DNA of 8,993 bases from Prevotellaceae bacterium (GTDB lineage: Bacteria; Bacteroidota; Bacteroidia; Bacteroidales; UBA932). The translations under genes were made by a program, and so were the position numbers. The stretch spans positions 1 through 8,993 of the forward strand of contig JAISRS010000249.1 of assembly GCA_031273485.1 (NCBI GenBank), written 5' to 3'. Of this stretch, positions 1 through 6,500 are shown piece by piece (the first letter of the stretch is position 1; each line of letters opens with the position of its first letter). The notes beneath the pieces are model-generated. The model worked only from the letters and a program-made list of their open reading frames with translations. It was not told where the DNA came from and did no database searches.

Positions 1-118
1 TTTGCTCAAATGTTGTACAGTTTTGCTCAAATGTTGTACAGTTTTGCTCAAATGTTGTACAGTTTTGCTCAAATGTTGTACAGTTTTGCTCAAATGTTGT
101 ACAGTTTTGCTCAAATGT
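1..118. repeat. 21-bp tandem array 1, five units plus a partial sixth
   Basis: The unit starts TTTTGCTCAAATG and ends TTGTACAG (21 bp). Copies lie at 1-20 (first base cut by the window edge), 21-41, 42-62, 63-83 and 84-104, all identical. A sixth copy starts at 105 and matches for 14 bases, then differs at four positions that create the ATG of the tail tube gene at 119. The array continues past the left edge, so the copy number is unknown. The unit is seven codons long and has no stop in any of the three forward frames (LLKCCTV, MLYSFAQ and FCSNVVQ peptides). Perfect identity between copies points to recent expansion or homogenisation. There are no spacers, so this is not a CRISPR array. Confidence 0.95.
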
Positions 119-538
119 ATGGCAGTTATCAACGGACGACAGTATGAATTTGCCGACCTCACCCTTTTTCTGGGAGGTCGGGACGTAACGGGCTTCAGGG
201 GTATAAAATACTCCACGAAGCAGGAAAAGGAAACGCTTTACGGCAAGGGTAACCGCGGGTTGAGTATCCAGAAGGGCAACATCAGTCACGAAGGAGAAAT
301 CTCGCTGACGCAAAGCGAAATGGAAACGCTTAAGGCGCTGGGTAAGGGTTCGGTTCTGAATCTTAACCTTAACGCGGTGGTTGTTTACGGCAATCCCGCA
401 AAGGGAGACATGATGATTACCGACAAACTGTTCGGCATCCAGTTTACCGAAGAAACTAAGGAGTTCAAACAGGGCGACAAATTTGCCGAAATAACCTTGC
501 CGTTCATCTGTCTGGACATTCAATGTCAGTCGGCTTAA
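119..538 (+). CDS. Phage tail tube protein
   Basis: A 139-residue protein that would form the inner tube of a contractile tail, stacking as rings along the tape measure. The sequence opens MAVINGRQYEFADLTLFLGG and carries GFRGIKY, LYGKG, the ISLTQSE segment, a YGNPAKGD loop and the ending EFKQGDKFAEITLPFICLDI. This pattern is recognised from tail tube proteins of Bacteroides Mu-like prophages. The length is normal for the family and the gene looks intact. ATG 119 is chosen because the family normally starts at MxVINGR. The frame is also open leftward through the tandem array (39 extra residues of LLKCCTV repeats from a TTG at 2), but that extension is probably not translated. No ordinary promoter or leader remains upstream, because the array runs up to the start codon. 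The chaperone gene follows 25 bp downstream. Confidence 0.8.
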   Translation: MAVINGRQYEFADLTLFLGGRDVTGFRGIKYSTKQEKETLYGKGNRGLSIQKGNISHEGEISLTQSEMETLKALGKGSVLNLNLNAVVVYGNPAKGDMMITDKLFGIQFTEETKEFKQGDKFAEITLPFICLDIQCQSA

Positions 539-563
539 TTAACAATTAAACAATATTTAAAAG

Positions 564-857
564 ATGTTTACGGCAACAAAAGAACAGATCGAACAATGGA
601 AGGCGAAACACGGCGACGTGTTCCGCATCAGGGTGGACGACAAAAGCTGCTACCTGAAAACGCCGAACCGCAAAACTCTGGGCTACGCTTCGATGGCGGG
701 CAAGGAAAACCCGCTGAAGTTTAACGAGGTTATACTCAACGAGTGCTGGCTCGACGGCGACGGAGAAATAAAAACGGACGATGCTCTGTTTATGTCCATA
801 TCCGCACGCCTCAGCGACCTGATCCAGATCAAAGAAGCTGAACTGGAAAAGTTATAA
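564..857 (+). CDS. Putative phage tail assembly chaperone (G-like)
   Basis: A 97-residue, charged, probably cytoplasmic protein starting MFTATKEQIEQWKAKHGDVF. It has a middle segment YASMAGKENPLKFNEVILNECWL and ends DLIQIKEAELEKL. I recognise it as the small protein that follows the tail tube and precedes the tape measure in Bacteroides-type prophages. In that slot, contractile-tail and lambda-like phages encode a chaperone that coats the tape measure protein during tail assembly. The name rests on position, size and the possible -1 frameshift at its end more than on a diagnostic motif. The gene is intact, begins 25 bp after the tail tube stop, and its last codons overlap the open -1 frame described separately. 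Confidence 0.6.
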   Translation: MFTATKEQIEQWKAKHGDVFRIRVDDKSCYLKTPNRKTLGYASMAGKENPLKFNEVILNECWLDGDGEIKTDDALFMSISARLSDLIQIKEAELEKL

Positions 858-887
858 CGGCTGCCGAGGTGGACGGGCGCGATCGCC
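845..887 (+). promoter_or_regulatory. Candidate -1 programmed frameshift site with downstream hairpin
   Basis: The zero-frame codons read CTG GAA AAG TTA TAA. Four consecutive A residues before G (847-851) let Lys-tRNA on AAG re-pair with AAA one base back, just before the zero-frame stop. A short GC-rich hairpin, GGCG with loop CGAT and CGCC (876-887), lies about 25 bases downstream and could act as a weak stimulator. The heptamer GGAAAAG is not a textbook X-XXY-YYZ site, so the exact slip point is uncertain. Confidence 0.45.
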
Positions 888-1021
888 TGCGCATAATTAA
901 CGCGCTTCTGCGATATTACATGCGCCTCGACCCCGACAGCCTGACGGATGAGGAATGGGCTATGAGATACAGAGAACTGGAATGGATCAGAAAGAAGAAG
1001 ACTGAAGGTAACAGTAAATGA
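851..1021 (+). CDS. -1 frame extension of the tail chaperone (GT-like), or small separate ORF
   Basis: After a TGA at 839-841 the -1 frame is open to a TGA at 1019-1021. It reads VITAAEVDGRDRLR, then IINALLRYYMRLDP, then DSLTDEEWAMRYRELEWIRK, and is protein-like: helical, with a conserved-looking DEEWAMRYRELEW stretch. It has no good start. The choices are GTG 869, with no leader motif, or ATG 917, which would remove half of the helical segment. Ribosomes slipping back one base on the AAG at 849-851 would pass directly into this frame and make a product of about 152 residues. In lambda-type phages the tail chaperone is made in just this short and long form (gpG and gpGT). Here position, frame and the missing start codon all fit, but frameshifting is inferred. 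The last 35 bp overlap the convergent minus-strand membrane gene. Confidence 0.6.
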   Translation, partial: VITAAEVDGRDRLRIINALLRYYMRLDPDSLTDEEWAMRYRELEWIRKKKTEGNSK

Positions 1022-1250
1022 AGGTAAACGCAATGCCTGCATACGAAACAAGGGTACAAATAAAAAGGAACCATGCGCCGAACGGCTTTTCTTTCCTGAT
1101 TTGCCACGCTGCAATAAACGGAAGCGCAAGCCATGCCGGCAGCATGATTACATACAGCAGCAGCATAAACAGTTTCGGCGCAAACCATTTCAGCAGCGCC
1201 GCAAACAGGGTCGCTAATCCGATAATGATAAAAATATTCAGTATAAACAT
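987..1250 (-). CDS. Small hydrophobic membrane protein, antisense cargo gene in the tail module
   Basis: An 87-residue protein starting MFILNIFIIIGLATLFAALL, of unknown function. It has about three membrane segments: residues 2-22, 27-47 (LFMLLLYVIMLPAWLALPFI), and 60-80 (WFLFICTLVSYAGIAFTFI). A basic loop QIRKEKPFG lies between the second and third. ATG 1250 is preferred to an upstream start at 1298 because it begins the hydrophobic core and lies 17 bp below a consensus Bacteroidetes promoter. The gene fills the gap between the chaperone extension and the tape measure on the opposite strand. Its 3' end overlaps the extension by 35 bp, and its promoter overlaps the tape measure start. Such independently promoted inserts in phage late operons are usually called morons. 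An exclusion or lysogenic-conversion role is possible, but no motif shows it. The opposing plus-strand frame (1018-1290) looks like a shadow. Confidence 0.65.
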   Translation of the reverse strand: MFILNIFIIIGLATLFAALLKWFAPKLFMLLLYVIMLPAWLALPFIAAWQIRKEKPFGAWFLFICTLVSYAGIAFTFIYCYLQSSSF

Positions 1251-1267
1251 AATCCGTAAATTTTCGG

Positions 1268-1299
1268 CAAAGTTAAAAAATATAAATTGATATGGCAAA
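1268..1299 (-). promoter_or_regulatory. Consensus Bacteroidetes sigma-ABfr promoter for the membrane gene
   Basis: Read on the minus strand, TTTG (1296-1299), 20 bases, then TAACTTTG (1268-1275). This matches the Bacteroidetes pattern TTTG-N19-21-TAnnTTTG exactly. The -7 box is 17 bases upstream of the ATG at 1250. The -33 box lies inside the first codons of the tape measure gene on the other strand, so transcription from here would run against the tail operon. Confidence 0.75.
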
Positions 1300-1888
1300 C
1301 TTGATAGAATACGTTTTGGATTTAAGGGGTAATCTTCCGGAAAATCTCCGGAGGATTACCATGCTCAACAGTCAGCAGATAAACACCTGGACGCGGGTGC
1401 AGCAGCAGGTAACCGCCGCAGGCAACACCATGCGCCTCATGGGGCGAAGCATCGGCAGCCTGCAGGAACGCGTCAACGCCCTGCGTGCGCAAAGAGAATG
1501 GATTCCGGCGAGTAACCGTCGGGCGATACGCTCCACAAATCACGAAATCCGCGATCTGGAACGGGAAATCGAAAGACTGAACAATCTCAACGGAGGCAAA
1601 CTCAGCAGCTGGTTCAACAGCCTCAAAGCGCAAATACCCATGCTGAACGCGCTCTCCAACCCGCTGCTCGCCATTGGCGCCTCAATATACGGACTGACGG
1701 GATATTTGAGAGAATCAACAAAACTGTACGAAGCGCAGGCTGTAGCGGAACAGAAACTCGCGGCGGTGATGCGCAACACCATGGATGCGGCGCAGGACGA
1801 AGTAAACGAAATCCTCAAACTGACTTCGGCGCAGCAGAAGATCGGCGTCATCGGCGACGAGGTGCAGCTGTCCGGAGCGCAGGAATAG
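1292..1888 (+). pseudogene. Tape measure protein, N-terminal fragment
   Basis: Residues 1-198 of a phage tail tape measure protein, which sets tail length and lies inside the tube. The start MANLIEYVLDLRGNLPENLR is followed by long amphipathic helices typical of the family (TRVQQQVTAAGNTMRLMGRS, NALRAQREWIPASNRRAIRS, HEIRDLEREIERLN). Then comes a hydrophobic stretch, IPMLNALSNPLLAIGASIYGL, and the helical TKLYEAQAVAEQKLAAVMRN. The reading frame stops at TAG 1886 after QLSGAQE. Intact homologues are usually several hundred to over a thousand residues, so most of the protein is missing. Coding-like sequence resumes at once in another frame, as expected after an internal deletion with an out-of-frame join. 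The start overlaps the antisense promoter. As it stands it cannot make a working tail. Confidence 0.75.
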
Positions 1889-2223
1889 GACTTGCTGTAA
1901 CACTTACCGCAGCCTTCCGGAAATTCAACGCACAGCAGAACATTGCGGAGAAGCTGACCAATTCGGTAGCCTCGAAAATTCTGGTCGAAAAGGATAACAT
2001 GAACCGCCTGTTCGAAGCGATGAAACGCACCGAACCGCACAGCGAACGACGCAAACAGCTGCTGCAGGAGATTAACGACAAATATCCCGACCTGCTCGGC
2101 AACCAAAATCTGGAGGCGGCTAACGAACGCGAACTGGAAGAGGCGCGACGCAAAGCAAACGACGAATTGGAGCGAAGCATCTATCTGCAATCGCTGAAGG
2201 AAACAAGGGAGGAACGTCGGTAA
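1885..2223 (+). pseudogene. Tape measure protein, second (internal) fragment
   Basis: This frame opens at the break of the first fragment and reads IGLAVTLTAAFRKFNAQQNI, then AEKLTNSVASKILVEKDNM and a long charged helix (RRKQLLQEINDKYPDLLGNQ, ANERELEEARRKANDELERS), ending at TAA 2221. It is offset by one base from the upstream fragment. The composition, a hydrophobic patch followed by coiled-coil helix, matches the middle of tape measure proteins. The only ATG is at 1999, well inside, with no sign that it is a true start. I read it as a remnant that has lost sequence on both sides. A true short gene starting at 1999 (74 residues) is much less likely. Confidence 0.65.
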
Positions 2224-2480
2224 AAAAGACTGTTGGCTCAACAAACGAAGCCGACATGAAGCGGGTAGCCGAAAGCGAACAGAGCCTCTGGGCTTACGAC
2301 GGATACGAAGGAAGTTTAACGGGATGGCTGCTGCCATACGTGGAACCTGCATATAAAATCCGCCTGCTGGACAGCGAATATCCCCGCAAAAACGGAAATT
2401 ATTATGTGATAGCAACCGAAACAAACTTCAGCAGTTCCGGAGGCGTCAGAAAAATAACGCTGGGGAGGAAATTAGGATGA
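2205..2480 (+). pseudogene. C-terminal fragment of phage baseplate hub (late control D-like) protein
   Basis: The frame reads GGTSVKKTVGSTNEADMKRV, then AESEQSLWAYDGYEGSLTGW, LLPYVEPAYKIRLLDSEYPR, and ends NFSSSGGVRKITLGRKLG. The YDGYEGSLTGW segment, the D-YP-NG-YYV turn and the SSSGGVRKITLG ending are recognised from the C-terminus of the gpD/VgrG-like hub protein that caps the tail tube. Intact homologues are roughly 300-400 residues. Only about 90 remain, so the first three quarters are gone. The junction with the tape measure remnant lies around 2205-2222, where both frames are open. ATG 2256 would be an internal methionine, not a start. The stop is 1 bp from the stop of the convergent septoil-knot gene. 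Confidence 0.7.
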
Positions 2481-2481
2481 A

Positions 2482-2859
2482 TCAGTACGGAGAACCGGGA
2501 TCGGAATCAACAAAACGAATGGTAAAATGCTCCCATTCGCCCTCAGGAACGAAACGCACGGTAAAATGCGCCGCTTCGGCGGAATCCGTAAAACGCCATT
2601 CGCCACACTGCGTCGGACGGAAGGCTACCTTTTTGACATACACGGCGGCAAGCCCCGGAGATTCCACGAGTTTAACCCTGAAATCGGCATGTTCCTTCGG
2701 GTCGGTAACGATTTTAACATCGCCGTACAAGCGAAATGTTTCGCTCATGAATCCATACTCTTTGGTTATGGCGCAGTCCTTAATCAGGGGATGTTGGTCG
2801 CAAACTCCGGAACCGACGGGTGCAAACACAAGTAAAAACGGAATAATGAATCTTAACAT
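2482..2859 (-). CDS. Secreted 7(1) septoil knot (DUF6150-like) protein
   Basis: A 125-residue protein with a Sec-type signal peptide (MLRFIIPFLLVFAPVGSGVC, cleavage probably near residues 16-19). The rest is a series of short beta-strand repeats: YGDVKIVTD (45-53), ADFRVKLVES (58-67), AAVYVKKVAF (71-80), GEWRFTDS (86-93), HFTVRFVPEG (98-107) and HFTIRFVDSD (111-120). Alternating D-x-x-V-x-x-V/F-x-S strands and a central GEW are the hallmark of the septoil-knot domain, a small all-beta knotted fold often carried by prophages with a signal peptide. Its biochemical role is unknown to me. Cysteines at 20, 29 and 85 could form a disulfide after export. The gene converges on the hub remnant with a 1-bp gap and looks intact. 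Plus-strand frames over the same DNA lack any such features and are shadows. Confidence 0.7.
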   Translation of the reverse strand: MLRFIIPFLLVFAPVGSGVCDQHPLIKDCAITKEYGFMSETFRLYGDVKIVTDPKEHADFRVKLVESPGLAAVYVKKVAFRPTQCGEWRFTDSAEAAHFTVRFVPEGEWEHFTIRFVDSDPGSPY

Positions 2860-2881
2860 AACGACAAATTTAAAATTTTCG

Positions 2882-2889
2882 CAAAAATA
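2882..2889 (-). promoter_or_regulatory. Possible -7 box for the septoil-knot gene
   Basis: TATTTTTG on the minus strand matches TAnnTTTG and lies 22 bases upstream of the ATG at 2859. No TTTG is found 19-21 bases further upstream, so the assignment is weak. A second match, TAAATTTG (2865-2872), is only 5 bases from the ATG. Confidence 0.35.
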
Positions 2890-3141
2890 CTAAAAAATAA
2901 AAAAAGATTCGTGGATAAAATCTTAAATATCTAAAGCATCTAAAATATCTTAAACATCTTAGCGACCTGTAATAATAAGTTAATAAGATTTAGAGAGGGT
3001 ATAGTTACTGAGGTTGTTTTATTGTCTAAATGAGGTATAAATAAGGTTTTTGCACCTCGTAAAGAAACAACAGTTTGAGACATAAGTTCGGCGCACTCAA
3101 ATACACCATCTTTGGTTCCGGCTTGTCCGGATTAAGATACT
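2890..3141. other. AT-rich intergenic region with degenerate short repeats; no convincing gene
   Basis: Between the septoil-knot gene and array 2. Positions 2920-2961 hold a loose run of 9-10-bp units around AAANATCT (TAAATATCT, AAAGCATCT, AAAATATCT, TAAACATCTT). Nested short inverted repeats occur at GTTGTTT 3013-3019 with AAACAAC 3065-3071, and GAGGT 3032-3036 with ACCTC 3054-3058. A five-base stem TCCGG/CCGGA lies at 3117-3131. On the minus strand an open frame (stop at 2940, ATG at 3083) would encode 47 residues starting MSQTVVSLRGAKTLFIPHLD. It has no promoter I can see and no recognised family, so I do not call it a gene. Confidence 0.5.
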
Positions 3142-3288
3142 AAAAAGGTCAATTAACCCCCTACAAAGGTCAATTAACCCCTTAAAAAGGTCAATTAACC
3201 CCTTAAAAAGGTCAATTAACCCCTTAAAAAGGTCAATTAACCCCCTAAAAAGGTCAATTAACCCCCTAAAAAGGTCAATTAACCCCCT
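3142..3288. repeat. 21-bp tandem array 2a, seven units
   Basis: Seven head-to-tail copies of AAAAAGGTCAATTAACCCCY plus T, at 3142, 3163, 3184, 3205, 3226, 3247 and 3268. Variation is limited to the base before the final T (C or T) and one A-to-C change in the second copy. Each unit carries an A5 tract and an AATTAA tract centred about 9.5 bp apart and 11.5 bp from the next, so A/T tracts recur close to every helical turn. One frame is free of stops (LKRSINP heptads) but lacks any start codon upstream and ends just past the array. There are no unique spacers. Confidence 0.95.
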
Positions 3289-3299
3289 AAAAAGGTATT

Positions 3300-3362
3300 A
3301 ATTGACCCTCAGAAGGGGTTATTTGACCCTCAGAAGGGGTTATTTGAACCTCGGAAGGGGTT
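3300..3362. repeat. 21-bp tandem array 2b, three units related to 2a in inverse orientation
   Basis: Three units of ATTTGACCCTCAGAAGGGGT plus T at 3300, 3321 and 3342, with a few substitutions (AATTGACC in the first, GAACCTCGG in the third) and a degraded start of a fourth at 3363. The GGGGTTATTTGACC part is close to the reverse complement of GGTCAATTAACCCC in array 2a. Each unit also holds a small ACCC/GGGT hairpin. At the junction, GGTCAATTAA (3273-3282) and TTAATTGACC (3298-3307) are a perfect 10-bp inverted repeat with a 15-base loop. Confidence 0.9.
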
Positions 3363-3392
3363 GATTGTGCGGGGCAGCGGGGTGCGGACAGC

Positions 3393-3418
3393 AAAAAAGC
3401 CCTCGCGAGTGGGGGCTT
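3393..3418 (-). terminator. Intrinsic terminator downstream of the trifunctional gene
   Basis: A 9-bp stem (AAGCCCTCG with TGGGGGCTT, including G-T pairs, loop CGAG; 3397-3418). On the minus strand it is followed by six T residues (the complement of 3393-3398). It lies about 85 bases beyond the stop codon at 3502, in the correct orientation for that gene. Confidence 0.75.
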
Positions 3419-3501
3419 AAATCGGAGAAAAAAGGCTCGAAATTTGGTTGTTGCTAACCAACGAACTTCTTTAACAGTCTGTTATTCGTCTAAAATAATA
3501 T

Positions 3502-6500
3502 TTACACATCTTTTGCTTTTAGAATCCAATATGTATTGATTGCAAAGTTGGCGCGACCATCGTTATTTACAATCTTATACTCAAATCCGTATTTTTCGAA
3601 AATCCGGCAAATATCTTCTGTGGTAAAAAAGCTCAGCTCGCCTTCGGTTTTATTGAATTTAAAAATTTTGGTAGATAAAAACTCCGATATTTTGTTGAAT
3701 CTGTGTTCTTTTGTGTCGGCGTCCCTTATTATGACAACGCCTCCGGAAAGCAATTTCTCCGATAACTGTTGTGCAATATTTTCTATTTCATCTGTTTTGA
3801 TATAATGCAATACATCGCTGAATATAAAGCAATCAGCCCTTTCGAAATCGTATTTTGTTATATCGGCATACCGAAAATTCACTTTTGGGGTTTTTATATA
3901 ACAGTTCGCGGCTTCATCTATTTTCGCTTTATCATAATCCAGTCCAAGTATTTCCCTGTCAGCCGATTTAACGGACAACACGTAAGACAGGAATCCGTAT
4001 CCGCATCCGGCGTCTATAATTTTCCCTTTAAGCGGCACAAGTTTGTGAAAACTCTCATAACCATCTTCAATCTTCAGTTTTATTCTTATATACCATTCAA
4101 GTACAGGACTTTTATACATAAAGGCATCGCGCAGTTTTCGGACACAGTAACGCGGATTACTCACTTCTTCGCCCAATCTGATGTATTCCCTTCTATAAAA
4201 AGCGGATACGACCTTTGTCCGTTCCTTATAACCGCATCCGAACGAGTGATTTTCAGGAGCAATCCGTTCGCATATTTTAAGCGTTATTTGATTGGGATAT
4301 ACGCAGAAACTTCCTTTATGTAAAGTTTCACAGTTATTTTGTATTATAATGGGCAGAATATCAACATGCAGCTGTTCCGCCAGAAAGAACGCTCCTTTAT
4401 GGAAACGTTTTATTTCCAGTCCGTTTGTTCTTGAACCTTCGGGGAATATCACTATCGAATATCCCGCTTTTATGGTGTTCATATAACTTTCAACAGTATC
4501 CAAACCGTTTGAAATTGAGTGAAAACCGGCAAATCTTACAAACAATCCCATAATTGGCGATTTCCAAACCCAGTCCTTAACCACAAACACAATTTTGGGC
4601 GACAGTGCAAGTATTTGCAATATATCAATCATAGATTGATGATTAGCTATGATTATCGCCGGAGTTTTAAATGTTTCGCCGTGCGGGTTGATTTTTATTT
4701 TCTTCACTGTTACGGCTAAAGCAAACAAACTTCGACACATATAATGAATAAGATAATGCAGACACAGTTTCTTTTTACTGTTTTTTACGGGGAGAATACG
4801 TATAAATAGCGTTGAGAGAGAGAGTAATACGCTGCCGAGCAAGAAATAATTGAAGAAAAATAAACTGTTGACCACCGTGAGTAAACTGATTGGCGGACGT
4901 CCTTCCGAAACGGGTTTTAGGACTAAAATCCGGAACAGGAAAGGTTGCAATGTTTGCGAAATCAGCAACACCGAAGATATTCCAAGTACCGAAACAGTTG
5001 CCAGCGAATATATTGCCGGATGTTTTGCGAACAGCAGCGCCCCGAAACCAATCAGTCCGGTAAGTCCTGAAATAATGATACTCATCCTGATAACAGGCGT
5101 GTGATTTTCCTGTTTTCTGTAGAATTTCAGGCAGGCGTCCGTTGTGAAAATACAAAAATCGTCCCCAAGTCCAAAAATAAACGTTGACAGTATTATATTG
5201 ACAATATTGAATTTAATCCCCGCAATCCCCATAATCCCCAATATCCAGACCCAGGATATAAGCATGGGAATAAAAGTGATGAGAGTCAGTTCGATTCTTC
5301 CATACGAGAGAAGAATTGCAAGGAACACCAGCAGGGAAGTGTAAAAGGTGATGGTATTGAAATCGTTACTGACGGTCGATAATAAGTTTTCGGTTATCGA
5401 CTGCTTGTTCAATACTTTGGTATCAGGGCTTTTATTTATGATTTTCGTTATTGCAGGTATATTTTCGGGCAACGTCACGATGTGCGAAACCAAAGTGCTG
5501 ATTGTGCTGTCGGAGTATAAATAATCGTTCCCGAAAACATCAATAAGATATTGATAATCTTCCTCGGAGATTGTTTGCGCCTGACCTTCGAGCGTCGAAA
5601 AAAAATCGTCGAAAAGCGAGATATTTAAACCGTTTTTTATGAAAATCTTTTCAATCGATTCCTTTTCGTCTTCTCTTGAGGTTTTCCAGTAACCGTTCCA
5701 TTTCTCGATGTTTTCCCGTTGAATATCCCTTGGCGGAACAGCCTTAGCGACGCCAATATACGAACATTCATATCCTGCACGGCACAAACTGTCGGTCAGT
5801 AAATACGCTTTATATGAATTGCTTAATGCCTCTTCGGGCGATTTCCCCCGGGAAACAAGCAGGATGGTTTTTTGGGCGCCTGAAAGGATATTAAACTGAT
5901 TTTCGACATCTTGAACTTCTTCCGACATGTAATTGAGTTTGCTTAAATCCGTTTCGTATTCAACATCAAAAGAAAAATACAGAAAAACAGGAGTCAGCAC
6001 AATTATTAAACCGATCAGCACGGGTTTTTTATCTAAAGGATAATGACTTAGTTTTTCAAAAACATTGCGCGTTCTGTTTATTTTTCGGGGTTCAAGGATT
6101 TTGCCGAATAAATGAGGGAGGAATACGAGGGAAAACAAAGCGGCGCCGATCAGACAAAAAGCGCCGAAAAGTCCGAAATCCGTCAAAAGAGGCGAGCCTG
6201 TCAGTGTCAGACACAAAAACCCGCCTACTGTCGTCAGGCTGCCCACCGTCATGGGGAATACCATTGATTTTATGGTCTTTTCCACATCCCTGTTGTGCAT
6301 GTAATGAGTGAAAAAATGGATTGGATAATTAACCGCTATCCCCAAAATAACCGCCCCCGAACCGATTGCAATAAGCGAAATGGTAGATTTAAAAAGACCG
6401 ACCGCAGCCAAAGAGAATAATCCTGCAAATGAAACTGTTGCAACAATCAGCAGAGGCAATCGTTTTTTGCCGAATATGGAAATCAACAGTAGAAGGATGC

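Larger units (their letters stand above)
119..2480 (+). mobile_element. Defective Mu-like prophage tail module (remnant)
   Basis: The plus-strand genes follow the conserved tail order of Bacteroides-type contractile-tail (Mu-like) prophages: tail tube, assembly chaperone with frameshift extension, tape measure, baseplate hub. The tape measure is in two fragments in different frames. It is followed at once by the last 80-90 codons of the hub gene, so the rest of the tape measure, any peptidoglycan-binding or adaptor gene between them, and most of the hub are missing. No sheath, baseplate wedge, fibre, portal, capsid, transposase or integrase gene is visible here. Upstream genes may lie beyond the left edge. 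No attachment-site duplication can be recognised. Assignment is by recognising protein families and gene order, not by a database search. Confidence 0.8.

Noticed and set aside
683..1188. Two minus-strand frames overlapping the chaperone region
   Set aside because: They overlap the tail chaperone and the better supported membrane gene in other frames and look like shadows.
1018..1290. Plus-strand 90-codon frame opposite the membrane gene
   Set aside because: Its Ser/Ala/Asn-rich sequence has no domain character. The minus strand encodes clear membrane segments and has a matching promoter.
1540..2424. Long minus-strand frame across the tape measure and hub remnants
   Set aside because: The translation is rich in Arg, Leu, Phe and Cys without domain structure, while the plus strand carries recognisable phage tail sequence in successive frames. 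It is an antisense shadow of GC-rich coding DNA.
2477..2893. Plus-strand frames opposite the septoil-knot gene
   Set aside because: They have low-quality sequence and no signal peptide or strand pattern. The minus-strand frame has both.
3130..3300. LKRSINP heptad-repeat peptide encoded by array 2a
   Set aside because: The frame has no usable start codon between the upstream stop and the array, and it ends at a stop just after the last unit.
3142..3362. CRISPR array
   Set aside because: The repeats are directly adjacent with no unique spacers, and no cas gene is present.
3444..3461. Hairpin TTGGTT/AACCAA as a second terminator
   Set aside because: The 6-bp stem is AT-rich and has no T tract on either strand. 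The hairpin at 3397-3418 is the better terminator.
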